A stretch of DNA of 64,000 nt from CAYNSB01 sp964399625 (GTDB lineage Bacteria; Planctomycetota; Phycisphaerae; Phycisphaerales; UBA1924), in the NCBI GenBank assembly GCA_964399625.1, contig CAYNSB010000002.1, positions 1 to 64,000 of the forward strand, written 5' to 3'. Below, in pieces: positions 8,300 through 16,543 of this stretch. The notes beneath the pieces were generated by a model, which was not told where the DNA came from, did no database searches, and saw only the letters and a list, made by a program, of their open reading frames with translations. The number at the start of each line of letters is the position of its first letter. Position 1 is the stretch's first letter. Both the position numbers and the translations under genes were made by a program.

Positions 8300-9313
8300 T
8301 CACCGCACCGACACGGTGAGCACGCGCGTGCGGGGCTTGCTCAGGCACTGCACGCCCGGCGTGCACGCCGCGGGAATGAGGCACGTCCCTCCCGCGACCA
8401 CCACCACGGGGTCCTCGCGCTCCACGCGCACGCTCACGGAGCCCTCGAGCACGATGAGCACGTGCGGCTCGGCCGCGGCGCCCCCGGCGCCCTTGTCGCC
8501 CGTGATCTGCACCAGCCCGCCCGCGGGCAGCACGCTCTCGTACACGCGGAAGAACTCGGTGCTCACGAGGCGTGCGTGCGTCTTGCCCTTGGGCAGTCGT
8601 GCCGCCTGCGGCGCCGGCCCGAAGTCGATGCACTCCATCGCCTGCTTCACGTGCAGCTCGCGCCCCTGACGCCCCCAGTCGTACACGCGGAACGTCGTGT
8701 CGCTGGGCGTCTGCACCTCCGCGACGAGCACGCCCGCGCCCAGCGCGTGCACCGTGCCGCTGGGCAGGTTGTGGCACTCGCCCACCACGGCGGGCACCGC
8801 GACCAGGTCGTCCACGACCGACGCCCCGCTCGCGAGCTTCTTCTCGAACGAGGCGCGCGTCACGCCGGGCTTCACGCCCTTGTAGATCACGCTGCCCGGT
8901 TCGGCCGCGAGGATGTACCAGCACTCGGTCTTGAGGTGCGCGTCCTTGTGCGCCGCGGCGTACGCGGGGCTCGGGTGCACCTGCACGGACAGGTTCTCGC
9001 GCGCGTCGAGGAACTTCACCAGCAGCGGGAATCCGCCCGAATCCGTGAGCCTCACCGAGCCGAGCGCCGCCCGCTGCCACGTCTCGAGCGCGGAGCGCAG
9101 CGTGGTGCCCGCCAGCGGTCCGGACGCGATCGGGCTCATCGCCGCCGAGCCTCCGCCCCCGGAGGGGGACGTGCTCGCAAGGTCCGCGAGTTCCCAGCTC
9201 TCGCCGATGTTCTTGCCGGCGGGCAGCGTCTTGCCGAGCTTCTCGAGGCGACGCCCGCCCCACACCTTCTCCATGAGGATCGGCGTCAACAACAACGGAT
9301 AGGGTGTGATCAT
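8300..9313 (-). CDS. manA: mannose-6-phosphate isomerase, class I
   Basis: Zinc-dependent isomerase linking fructose 6-phosphate and mannose 6-phosphate, which feeds mannosylated glycans. Family motifs: KVWGG (16-20), IGESWEL (36-42), the metal ligands QVHP (111-114) and KTECWYIL (Glu130), and HNLPSGTVHALGAGVLVAEVQ near the middle. At 337 residues it is close to the short bacterial form. Start is ATG 9313; no strong Shine-Dalgarno or TAnnnT element is apparent. It follows the FabZ-like gene on the same strand after 50 bases and may belong to the same transcript. Confidence 0.93.
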   Translation of the reverse strand: MITPYPLLLTPILMEKVWGGRRLEKLGKTLPAGKNIGESWELADLASTSPSGGGGSAAMSPIASGPLAGTTLRSALETWQRAALGSVRLTDSGGFPLLVKFLDARENLSVQVHPSPAYAAAHKDAHLKTECWYILAAEPGSVIYKGVKPGVTRASFEKKLASGASVVDDLVAVPAVVGECHNLPSGTVHALGAGVLVAEVQTPSDTTFRVYDWGRQGRELHVKQAMECIDFGPAPQAARLPKGKTHARLVSTEFFRVYESVLPAGGLVQITGDKGAGGAAAEPHVLIVLEGSVSVRVEREDPVVVVAGGTCLIPAACTPGVQCLSKPRTRVLTVSVR

Positions 9314-9363
9314 GCGATGAGTCGGGCGAGAAAGTCACGAACGTGGGGGCGTGGCGTGGGCGA

Positions 9364-9960
9364 TCACTCGCGCGGCACGGAGAGCACCATCCCGGAGATC
9401 TTCGCGTCGAACGCCACCTTCGCCCCGGGCGCCAGCGGATCCCCCACCACACCCTGGATCAGTGACTGGAAGCTGCGCCCGCCCATCTTGATCTCCTGGC
9501 AGAGCAGATGGAACGCATCGCCCGGGCGCACCTGGGCGCGGAAGGCGCACTCCTCGATCCGCGTGAACAGCACAATCCTGGGCGCAGGATGGCGGATGTT
9601 GAACATGAAGCACGCGAGCTGAGCCCCGGCCTCGACCATCAGCACGCCGGGCATCACGGGCTGCCCGGGGAAGTGCCCGGCGCACCAGAACTCATCGCCC
9701 CGCACCTGCTTGAGCGCCACGCCCTGCTTGTAGTCGTCGCTGGTCCACAGCACCCAATCCACCAGCGACATGTTGCCGCGATGGGGGATGTACTTCTCGA
9801 TGTCCGCCCGCGAGTAGCGACGCTCGCTCAGATGCTCTCTCCGCACGTCCAGAATGAGCTTGGAGCCGGTGCGCGACGACTCCTCTCCCTCGCTGCGGGG
9901 AGACGCCGGCGTGCTCTGGTGGGGCATCGTCGTCATGAGAAACCGGCGCGCGAGGCCCAA
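9364..9960 (-). CDS. FabZ-like 3-hydroxyacyl-ACP dehydratase
   Basis: Hot-dog-fold dehydratase of the FabZ family, which removes water from 3-hydroxyacyl-ACP. The motifs YIPHRGNMSLVD, AGHFPGQPVMPGVLMVEA (catalytic His96 and Glu110 when counted from TTG 9960) and FRAQVRPGD are clear. The start is uncertain: TTG 9960 has GGAGAAGAAGG at fair spacing inside the end of the hc1 gene, while ATG 9936 has none; homology starts well after both. It has an N-terminal extension of about 50 residues relative to FabZ. It lies 4 bases downstream of the hc1 gene, so the two are co-transcribed. Whether it is the main FabZ or a paralogue for another acyl pathway cannot be told. Confidence 0.85.
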   Translation of the reverse strand: MGLARRFLMTTMPHQSTPASPRSEGEESSRTGSKLILDVRREHLSERRYSRADIEKYIPHRGNMSLVDWVLWTSDDYKQGVALKQVRGDEFWCAGHFPGQPVMPGVLMVEAGAQLACFMFNIRHPAPRIVLFTRIEECAFRAQVRPGDAFHLLCQEIKMGGRSFQSLIQGVVGDPLAPGAKVAFDAKISGMVLSVPRE

Positions 9961-9964
9961 CGCC

Positions 9965-10147
9965 TCAGGCCTTCTTCTCCGAATCGCGGAGCGTCAGGAT
10001 CTGCTGGCGAACCTCCTGGGCCGCGTTCTTGATGTCCTGCATGACCGATCGCACCCGCGTCCCCGCGGCCTTGTTCCCGCCCTCGGCCTTCTTGAGATCA
10101 TCCTCGATCGACGCGATCAACTGCTTGATCTTCTCGAATGCTTCCAC
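9965..10147 (-). CDS. histone H1-like protein (chlamydial Hc1 type)
   Basis: A 60-residue charged helical protein. The core (LIASIEDDLKKAEGGNKAAG followed by TRVR) matches the N-terminal half of chlamydial Hc1, where SIQ.DL.KAE.GNKAA..RVR is conserved; that region is the helical part before the Lys/Ala-rich DNA-binding tail. Here the tail is missing and the protein ends in DSEKKA. GTG 10147 is chosen because GGAAAGG precedes it by 6 nt and homology begins at the next residues; an in-frame upstream ATG would add 12 unrelated residues. A role in nucleoid organisation is inferred from Hc1 only. A family of short Hc1-like proteins without the basic tail is an alternative reading. Confidence 0.72.
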   Translation of the reverse strand: MEAFEKIKQLIASIEDDLKKAEGGNKAAGTRVRSVMQDIKNAAQEVRQQILTLRDSEKKA

Positions 10148-10214
10148 GGATTGCCTTTCCGGGGGGCAAAGACCGGGGTCCATCCCCCGTCAAGAGCCCG
10201 CCTGCATGTCCGCA

Positions 10215-10220
10215 ATCCTA
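10215..10220 (-). promoter_or_regulatory. possible -10 element (TAGGAT) upstream of hc1-fabZ
   Basis: The 131-base gap between the APH gene and hc1 contains TAGGAT on the minus strand, about 68 nt before the GTG. TTGACG also occurs closer to the gene, but without a good -10. This is a weak call from consensus alone. Confidence 0.25.
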
Positions 10221-10278
10221 GCACGCGGCATCCGCGCCCACCTGAACGCCGCACTCCCGATACCTCCCAGAATCCGAA

Positions 10279-11280
10279 TCAGTGGGCGTGCGCCACCTGC
10301 GGCAGCACCCGGTCGATCGTCTCCAGCGCCGCGTGCAGGTACTTGGGATTGCCCTCCGCGGCGAGGTGGGCCGGGGCGCACGCCGCCATGAGCACGCGCC
10401 GGACGTTCGCGATGAGCCCGTAGTCGCCCTCGGTCTTCAGGCCCGCCTCGCGCCGGTACTTCGCGAGCGTCGAGACGGTGTGGATCCCGAACAGCCCCTC
10501 AGGCTTGCCCCAGAACTGCCGCTCGAGGTAGATCGCGTCCTCCACCCAGTGCCCAGCGTGGACCAGCGCCAGATCGATCAGCACGCACGGCGCACGCCCG
10601 TTCGCGCCCGAGTCCGCCACGTCCCGTCGCATCGCGTTGCCCGGGTGCAGGTCGCCGTGGCACCAGGCGTTGATCGGACGCATCGCCCACAGTCCCACCA
10701 GGTGAGGCAGCACTCGACGGACCTTCCGCTCCGATTCCTTCCAGTGCTGGGCCTCGGGCAGGGAGGAATCCCTCGCCGCCTGGCGTGCACGCTCGATCTG
10801 CTCCTCCCAGTCGTGGCGCTCGGGCTGGGGCGTGACGCGGACCGCCGCCTCCGCCAGCGCCTGCATCTGCGCCGCCGCGCGCAGAAGGTCCTCCAGCGAT
10901 TCCCGGCTCCATCCCTGATGGAGCGTGCGCCCCGCCAGCCTCTCAACAACGAGCCACGCCAGGTCGTGCCCGCCCAGCTCCGCGCCCGAGGCGAGCACGC
11001 GCGGCGTGGGCGCCTCGGGGTGCTCGGCCCCGTAGTGCGCCAGCACGTTCGTCCAGCGAAACTCGCCGGGACCCACGGGGAGTTTGATCATCGCGGGCGT
11101 GGGCGTGCCATCGGACCGCTGGAACACGCCGAACCCCGTCGCCGCCCCGCCGCGCTGCCACGACGACTGGAACCACTCGATCCGCGAGAGACGCCCCTGG
11201 CACGCCTCGATGAGCGCCGGCGCGAGCATCGCCCCCAGGGCGTGGGCATCGTGCGGCAGTGTGTTCGCGGGCTCGTGCAT
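10279..11280 (-). CDS. APH/choline-kinase-family phosphotransferase
   Basis: Small-molecule kinase of the aminoglycoside phosphotransferase fold, 333 residues. The catalytic loop CHGDLHPGN (His208, Asp210, Asn215) and the following VLIDLALVHAGHWVEDAIYLER, corresponding to the metal-binding D region, are present; the N-lobe lysine is probably in AMIKLPVG. The substrate is unknown: these proteins phosphorylate sugars, choline-like amines or antibiotics, and nothing nearby narrows it. ATG 11280 follows ksgA after 35 bases, so it is probably the last gene of the ggdef-HAD-ksgA-aph run. The open frame extends upstream into ksgA only as a shadow. Confidence 0.8.
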   Translation of the reverse strand: MHEPANTLPHDAHALGAMLAPALIEACQGRLSRIEWFQSSWQRGGAATGFGVFQRSDGTPTPAMIKLPVGPGEFRWTNVLAHYGAEHPEAPTPRVLASGAELGGHDLAWLVVERLAGRTLHQGWSRESLEDLLRAAAQMQALAEAAVRVTPQPERHDWEEQIERARQAARDSSLPEAQHWKESERKVRRVLPHLVGLWAMRPINAWCHGDLHPGNAMRRDVADSGANGRAPCVLIDLALVHAGHWVEDAIYLERQFWGKPEGLFGIHTVSTLAKYRREAGLKTEGDYGLIANVRRVLMAACAPAHLAAEGNPKYLHAALETIDRVLPQVAHAH

Positions 11281-11315
11281 GCGCAAGTGGACGCTCGCCG
11301 GGAACGAGGGACAGG

Positions 11316-12161
11316 TTACCGCGCCGACTCGAACAGGGCCACGGCCTGTTCGACGGAAAGCTCTTCCATCCGATTCTCGGGCGCAACCCCCGCCGGAAAC
11401 GGGTGTGCTCTCCCCACGATCGACCCCAACTGCTTCCGGCGCTTGGCGAAAACCTCCTGGCAGAAATCGGCCAGTCCACGCCCGCGCGTCGTCAGTGGAT
11501 CGCTCCGACGCACGAGCGACACCATCGCGCTCGTCACATCCGGGCGCGGCCAGAAGCACTCGGGCGGGAGATTCGCGAGGCGCTCGACCCGCGCCAACGC
11601 CTGCGCCACGATCGAGATGGGCCCGTACTCGCTCGTGCGGGGCTTGGCGAGCAGGCGATCGCCCACCTCGCGCTGGATCGTCACGTGCATCGACACGCAC
11701 GAGGGATGGTCCACCAGCAGGGCGAGCATCAGCGGCGTCGCGGCGCCGTAGGGCAGATTCGCGACGAGTCGGAACTCCTGCTTCCCGCCCGCCCGCATCG
11801 CGGCCTCCAGCGCCCCCGCGAGCGCCGCGTTCATTGCGCTCTTGCCCGCCAGGCAATCGCCCTCGACGAGCGTCATCCGACCTCCCGAGCCCGGCACCAG
11901 GCGCTCGCGCAGCAGCGCGGCGAGCCCGCGGTCCAATTCGCACGCGACGACCCGGCAGCCCCGCGCGATCAGCTCCTCGGTCAACGTTCCCGTGCCCGGG
12001 CCCACCTCCAGCACTACATCTCCCGCCCCCGCTCCCGACGCGTCGACGAGCTTGCGAATGAGGTTGTGATCGAGCAGGAAGTTCTGCCCCAGCGCGTGCC
12101 GGGGCGCGAGCCCACGCTCCTCGAGCATCGCCCTGATCTCGCCCAGCGTCTGCACGCTCAC
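11316..12161 (-). CDS. ksgA: 16S rRNA (adenine1518-N6/adenine1519-N6)-dimethyltransferase
   Basis: Dimethylates two adjacent adenines in the 3' hairpin of 16S rRNA during small-subunit maturation. Visible motifs: LGQNFLLD (25-32), the SAM-binding EVGPGTGTLT (52-61), the acidic ligand ACELD and the catalytic NLPY (135-138); the C-terminal helical domain with FWPRPDVTSAMVSL is also typical. The length of 281 residues is normal. The start is GTG 12161, which overlaps the TGA of the upstream HAD gene as GTGA with AGGAG just ahead; two other in-frame GTGs lie within 9 bases. Translational coupling to the HAD phosphatase is likely. Confidence 0.95.
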   Translation of the reverse strand: MSVQTLGEIRAMLEERGLAPRHALGQNFLLDHNLIRKLVDASGAGAGDVVLEVGPGTGTLTEELIARGCRVVACELDRGLAALLRERLVPGSGGRMTLVEGDCLAGKSAMNAALAGALEAAMRAGGKQEFRLVANLPYGAATPLMLALLVDHPSCVSMHVTIQREVGDRLLAKPRTSEYGPISIVAQALARVERLANLPPECFWPRPDVTSAMVSLVRRSDPLTTRGRGLADFCQEVFAKRRKQLGSIVGRAHPFPAGVAPENRMEELSVEQAVALFESAR

Positions 12162-13072
12162 CACGCTCCTGTCAGCATCTGGTCGATCGCGTGCGCCACG
12201 CCGTCCTCGTCGTGCGTGCGCGTGCGACGCCCGGCCACGCTCCGCACGCTCTCCACGGCGTTGCCCATCGCGATGCCCAGGCCCCCGGCCTCGCCCGCCC
12301 CATGGATCATCGAGAGGTCGTTGATCTCGTCGCCGATCGTCGCGATCCGTGAGGGCGAGATTCCGTCCCTGCCCGCGAGCCAGCGGATCGCCGACCACTT
12401 GCCCGCGTCGCGCGAGAACGCCTCGAGGATGTGCAGCCTCTCGCCGTCGGGCAGGCGCGAGGCGTGCTCGGGCGCGACCACCGCCCCGAAGTGGTGCATC
12501 TGCACCTCGTCCCCGCACACGCCCTCGATATCGGCCACGAGCGAGGCGAGCCGGCTGGAGAGCCCGCACACGCCGAACCGCACCGTGTGCTCCGGGTGCT
12601 CGTCCTCGTGGGCCCTCGCCGCGAAGCGGTGCGAGACGTTCATCGAGCCCAGCCACCACGTCGTCACGGGGTCCAGCGCGAGCCTCTGCTCGCCCACGAC
12701 CATCAGATAGTCGTACCCCGTCGCGGCAGGATCCTTCAGGATCATCACCGGGTGCTCGTGCTCGAGCAGGCGGTCGCTCGCGCGGCGCACCAGGTCGTGC
12801 GGGATGCTGAAGCGGTGCAGCGTCCGACCGCTCGTCGGGTCCGCGACGATCGAGCCGCCCGCCACCGCCACGGGGTCCCGCTGGTCGATCTGCTCGAGCA
12901 CGTGCCGGCACTCGGCGAGCCCGCGCCCCGTGCAGATCACGATCCGCACGCCCTCCCTTCGCGCGCGCTCCAGGGCCTCTTTGGTGCGTGCGCTCACCTC
13001 GCGGCGCGAGTTGAGCAGCGTGCCGTCGAGGTCGATCGCGATGAGGTCGTACCGCGGGCCCATCGCCCGCAT
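12158..13072 (-). CDS. Cof-type HAD-IIB phosphatase
   Basis: Haloacid dehalogenase-family phosphatase, 304 residues. Motif I is AIDLDGTLL with nucleophile Asp14 and acid Asp16; motif II is VICTGR; the large C2 cap lies between about residues 80 and 200; motif IV is ATIGDEINDLSMIHGAGEAG. Cof-type enzymes usually hydrolyse sugar phosphates or other small phosphomonoesters; the substrate cannot be read here. ATG 13072 is chosen, with a second ATG 9 bases later. It is 14 bases from the GGDEF gene upstream and overlaps ksgA by 4 bases (GTGA). Confidence 0.9.
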   Translation of the reverse strand: MRAMGPRYDLIAIDLDGTLLNSRREVSARTKEALERARREGVRIVICTGRGLAECRHVLEQIDQRDPVAVAGGSIVADPTSGRTLHRFSIPHDLVRRASDRLLEHEHPVMILKDPAATGYDYLMVVGEQRLALDPVTTWWLGSMNVSHRFAARAHEDEHPEHTVRFGVCGLSSRLASLVADIEGVCGDEVQMHHFGAVVAPEHASRLPDGERLHILEAFSRDAGKWSAIRWLAGRDGISPSRIATIGDEINDLSMIHGAGEAGGLGIAMGNAVESVRSVAGRRTRTHDEDGVAHAIDQMLTGAW

Positions 13073-13086
13073 CGTACCGCGGGCGC

Positions 13087-14628
13087 TCACGCCGGCTCGC
13101 AGCCGCCGTGCTCCTGCTCGGCGCCGGGCCCGAACGTGATGCAGTTCTTGCCCGCCTTCTTGCTCTGCAGCGCCAGATCGTCGGCGCGGTTCAGGAGCTC
13201 CTCGGCCGTGCCGCCGTCCCACGGGTACGTCGCCAGCCCGCCCGAGATGCCCAGCGTGCCCGGCGCGTCCTTGCCCAGCTTGGGGAACTTCTGCGAGCAC
13301 ACCGCCTGCTGGAACCGCTGCGCGATCTCGAAGACGCTGCTGGGCGGCTTGCTCATCGCGCTGCGCGGGCCCTCGGGCTCGTGGAAGATCACGACGAACT
13401 CGTCGCCGCCGATGCGGCACACGCGATCGCTTGGGCGGATCACGCTCTTGAGGAGCTTGACCGTCTCGCGGAGGATCTCGTCGCCCGCGGCGTGCCCGTA
13501 CTGGTCGTTGTAGTGCTTGAAGTTGTCGATGTCGAAGGCGAGCACCGTGAGCGAGCGCCGGTTCGATCGCGCCACGTCGATCGCCGACGTGATGAAGTGG
13601 TCGAAGAAGCGGCGGTTGTACGCGCCGGTGAGCGGGTCCGTGAACGCCGCGTCGCGCAGCTGCGCGTGCTGGTCGCGGAGCGTGATCCACGCGGCGAGCC
13701 ACGCCGCGTGCGGCTCCAGACGCGCCGAGGGAATCGCCGCGCTCCGCAGCCGGCCCAGGGCCTGCCCCCGCCACGCCACGGCGCACTCGTGCGGGCCCGG
13801 CGTCGCCGCGCCCGTCCCGACCGCCTCGAACCAGACGTCCCTGCTCTCCAATCGCCGGCGGATCAGCTCCGTCGCCGCGTCGATCGGGTCCCGCCCCTGC
13901 AGCAACTGCCGCACCATCGCGTCATCGCCCAGATCGCTCGCGGGCACGCGCGGCGCCGGCGGCTCGGGCGCGGGGGGCGTCGCGGGAGCTTCCTCCCGCG
14001 CGCCCAGCAGCGTGTCCACCAGATGTTCGATCTCGGCGCTCTGGTCGCGCGCTTCGGCGCGGGTCTCCCGCGGCGCGGCCCCGTTGGGCCTGCCCCGCGC
14101 GGCGCGATGCTGCTCGCGCACGAACGCCGGCTCATCCTCGGGCGAACGCCGCGCGATCGTCGGCGGGTCCACCACGCCCCGGACCGCCGCACGCAGCGAC
14201 TGCGCATCGGCGTTCTCCGCGACGATGCCGTCGTACCCCGCCCGCACCGGGGCCGAGCCGTCCTCGCCCTCCAGGCGGAGGATCCGCACCTCGGGATCGA
14301 TGCCCCGCATCGCCGCGAGGAACTCGCTCGCCCGCGCGCTGTCCGCGCGCGCCGAGCCGGCGTCCTCCTGCGTGAGCGCGGGGTCGGCCTCGGCCGCGAT
14401 GATCACCACGTGACCCGACGCGACGGGCTCTGACGAGCCCTCGGCCAGCTCGCCGATCGCTTCCAGGGCCGTGCCCGTGCGGATCAATTCCACGTTCGGG
14501 TCCAGGCGCAGCTTCGCGTCGAGGCCGGTGCGCCCGACGAGGATCACGCGGAGCGGCAGGCCCGCGCCGCCATCGCCGCGCGACAACGCCCCCGCCCCAC
14601 CGCCGCGATTGCTCTGCGCCACGCTCAT
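13087..14628 (-). CDS. diguanylate cyclase (GGDEF) with N-terminal receiver-like region
   Basis: Probable c-di-GMP synthase, 513 residues. The C-terminal GGDEF domain starts at DPLTGAYNRRFF; the active-site loop is an intact GGDEF (about residues 405-412). An inhibitory I-site RxxD (RPSD) sits exactly five residues before it, so product inhibition is expected. The N-terminal 150 residues (LPLRVILVGRTGLDAKLRLD ... VVIIAAEAD ... VRILRLEGEDG) look like a receiver fold, but I see no clear phospho-acceptor pocket. A Pro-rich linker follows at about residues 215-230. The ATG directly follows the TAA of the upstream gene, which also has a receiver-like N-terminus. Confidence 0.9.
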   Translation of the reverse strand: MSVAQSNRGGGAGALSRGDGGAGLPLRVILVGRTGLDAKLRLDPNVELIRTGTALEAIGELAEGSSEPVASGHVVIIAAEADPALTQEDAGSARADSARASEFLAAMRGIDPEVRILRLEGEDGSAPVRAGYDGIVAENADAQSLRAAVRGVVDPPTIARRSPEDEPAFVREQHRAARGRPNGAAPRETRAEARDQSAEIEHLVDTLLGAREEAPATPPAPEPPAPRVPASDLGDDAMVRQLLQGRDPIDAATELIRRRLESRDVWFEAVGTGAATPGPHECAVAWRGQALGRLRSAAIPSARLEPHAAWLAAWITLRDQHAQLRDAAFTDPLTGAYNRRFFDHFITSAIDVARSNRRSLTVLAFDIDNFKHYNDQYGHAAGDEILRETVKLLKSVIRPSDRVCRIGGDEFVVIFHEPEGPRSAMSKPPSSVFEIAQRFQQAVCSQKFPKLGKDAPGTLGISGGLATYPWDGGTAEELLNRADDLALQSKKAGKNCITFGPGAEQEHGGCEPA

Positions 14629-15375
14629 TTAGGTCCCGGGCTCCTCAAGAAGCATGCGAAGCTCGTCGGTCGTCAACAACTGGCGCGGACGATTGGAACC
14701 ATTCCCATCACCCGCGGGCGCGGGCGAAGGTCCGATCATCTCGCCTTCCCTTGCATCGGCCGCTGCCGGGTCCGACTGGAACCGCGCCGCCCCCGCGTCG
14801 CCACCGGCCAAACGCAGGGCGGGCGCTCCCCCCGTGCGGGCCGACCGACCCGCCGGGCCGGGCGCCGTCGGGCGAACCGGCGCAGGTGGCGAAGGAGCAT
14901 GGCTTTGCGCGCTCATCGGCATGACATGCACCACGGGGGCCGGAACATCGGGTTCCGTTCGGTGCGGCTGGACCGCGTGGCCCCTCCTCCCGAACTCGGT
15001 GTCCCGGTCCTCCTGAACGATCGGGCGCAGGCGCGGGTTCGCGCCGGGTCCAAACATCCAGCATTTCACCGCCGGAACGTAGCGTTCTGCGGCCTCGATC
15101 AGGCCCAGCGCATCGTCCAGTCGCTCGGGAAACACCAGCACGAGCGCCGCGGGCGGCACGATCGGCGCGCCCGAACGCTGGTGCTCGCTCCGCACGCGCT
15201 CGAGCCGGCAGAGTTCCGCCAGAGCCGCGAAGGGTCCGGCGACCTCGACCACCGCGAGCCCGCCCTTGGCCAGCGCGTGCAGCAGTCCCTTGGGCTCTTC
15301 GAAAGCGCGCGATGCCCACACCACCGCCGTGGTGGCGCCGGGGCGCACGGAGACTGCGGGCGACAGCGCGTCCAT
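14629..15375 (-). CDS. hypothetical protein with receiver-like N-terminus and disordered tail
   Basis: A 248-residue protein I do not recognise by name. Residues 10-135 alternate hydrophobic strands and helices (TTAVVWASRAFEEPKGLLHA, then AALVLVFPERLDDALGLIEA, AVKCWMFGPG) in a way that resembles a degenerate receiver. The remainder is Pro/Ala/Gly-rich, probably disordered, and ends in a short amphipathic segment (LLTTDELRMLLEEPG) that could dock on a partner. The neighbouring GGDEF gene starts directly after its TAA, so an adaptor or regulator of the cyclase is a reasonable inference. Start ATG 15375 has no Shine-Dalgarno; TAGACT lies 7 nt upstream. Confidence 0.65.
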   Translation of the reverse strand: MDALSPAVSVRPGATTAVVWASRAFEEPKGLLHALAKGGLAVVEVAGPFAALAELCRLERVRSEHQRSGAPIVPPAALVLVFPERLDDALGLIEAAERYVPAVKCWMFGPGANPRLRPIVQEDRDTEFGRRGHAVQPHRTEPDVPAPVVHVMPMSAQSHAPSPPAPVRPTAPGPAGRSARTGGAPALRLAGGDAGAARFQSDPAAADAREGEMIGPSPAPAGDGNGSNRPRQLLTTDELRMLLEEPGT

Positions 15376-15382
15376 CGAGCGA

Positions 15383-15388
15383 AGTCTA
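15383..15388 (-). promoter_or_regulatory. putative -10 element (TAGACT), leaderless type
   Basis: Minus-strand TAGACT ends 7 nt before the ATG at 15375, in the 16-base gap after murG. It could give the receiver-like/GGDEF genes their own leaderless transcript, separate from murG. Confidence 0.35.
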
Positions 15389-15391
15389 ACC

Positions 15392-16543
15392 TCAGTTCGA
15401 GGTCTGCCCAGCCCCGGAACTCAGAAGGATGTCGGCAATTGTCGCGGCCCCATCGCCCGGTCCGAGTTTCTCAAGGGCCTGACGCATCTTCCGACGCTGC
15501 TCGGGCGAGCCGAGGAGTTTCAGGACCTGCGCCCCGGGGGACCCCTCGCCCGAGGCGTTGAGCGTCTCGTCGATGTGGTCCGTCGCGATGATCGCGCCGC
15601 CCGCGCTCTCCAGCGGCTGGGCGTTGAAGCGCTGGTGCTGATCGCGGTGGTACGGATAGGGCATGAAGATCGTCGGCGTGCGGCTGGCCTGCGCCTCGGC
15701 GACCGTCCCCGCGCCGGCGCGCGCCAGCGCGAAGTCCGCCGCACCCCAGCAGGCGCCCATCGCGTCGAAGTAGGGCTTCACGAGCGCGCGCACGCCCGCG
15801 GCCTGGTACGCCGAGCGGATCGCCTCATCATCGCCCGAGCCGGTCTGGTGGATGATCTGCCACGCCTTGAACTCCGCGTGCTGCTGCACCAATCGCGCGA
15901 TGAGGCGGTTGATGGAGCGTGCGCCCTGGCTGGCGCCGGTGACCAGCAGCGTGGGCAGGGCGGGATCGAGCCCGAGCGTCGCCCGGCAGTGCGCCGCGTC
16001 GCCCGGCGGGCGCGCCGCCTCGCGCACGATCGGGCCCACGAGCGTCCAGCGATCGCGCGCACGATCCGCGTACTTGCCCACCACGGGAACCGTCGTCAGC
16101 ACGCGATCGGCCCGCTTGGCGACCCAGCGGTTCGCCTTGCCCGGCACCGCGTCCATGTTCACCAGCGTCAGCGGCACCTCGGACACCTTCGCCGCCTGCG
16201 CGCAGGGCGCGGCGACGAACCCGCCCATCGCGACCATCTCGCACGTGCCCCCGCCGGACCGGGCCTGCGAGATCGCGCTCCGCGCCGCGCGGATGGACGC
16301 GCCCCACGACGCCGCGAACCCCAGCAGCGCCTTGGGGCGCACGCTCAGGGGCTTGGCGGGGATGACGCGATAGATCGCCTGCTCGGCCCGCAGGATCTGC
16401 GTGTCGAGCGGGCGCTCGGAGCAGAGGATGATCGTCCGGGCCGAGGGGTTGCGCGCGCGGATCTGCTGGGCGATCGCCAGGGCCGGGTAGATGTGCCCGC
16501 CCGTGCCGCCGCCGGCGAAGAGAAAGGTGTGCGGTCCGCTCAT
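15392..16543 (-). CDS. murG: UDP-GlcNAc:lipid I N-acetylglucosaminyltransferase
   Basis: Membrane-associated GT28 enzyme that converts lipid I to lipid II in peptidoglycan synthesis. The N-terminal glycine loop GGGTGGHIYPA (11-21) and the C-domain motifs (VTGASQGARSINRLI; ADFALARAGAGTVAEAQASR followed by IFMPYPYHRDQHQRFNA) identify it. The length of 383 residues is slightly above average. The ATG overlaps the stop of ftsW as ATGA, so the two are translationally coupled. Its presence with ftsW supports a peptidoglycan-containing planctomycete that uses Fts-type wall synthesis. Confidence 0.95.
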   Translation of the reverse strand: MSGPHTFLFAGGGTGGHIYPALAIAQQIRARNPSARTIILCSERPLDTQILRAEQAIYRVIPAKPLSVRPKALLGFAASWGASIRAARSAISQARSGGGTCEMVAMGGFVAAPCAQAAKVSEVPLTLVNMDAVPGKANRWVAKRADRVLTTVPVVGKYADRARDRWTLVGPIVREAARPPGDAAHCRATLGLDPALPTLLVTGASQGARSINRLIARLVQQHAEFKAWQIIHQTGSGDDEAIRSAYQAAGVRALVKPYFDAMGACWGAADFALARAGAGTVAEAQASRTPTIFMPYPYHRDQHQRFNAQPLESAGGAIIATDHIDETLNASGEGSPGAQVLKLLGSPEQRRKMRQALEKLGPGDGAATIADILLSSGAGQTSN

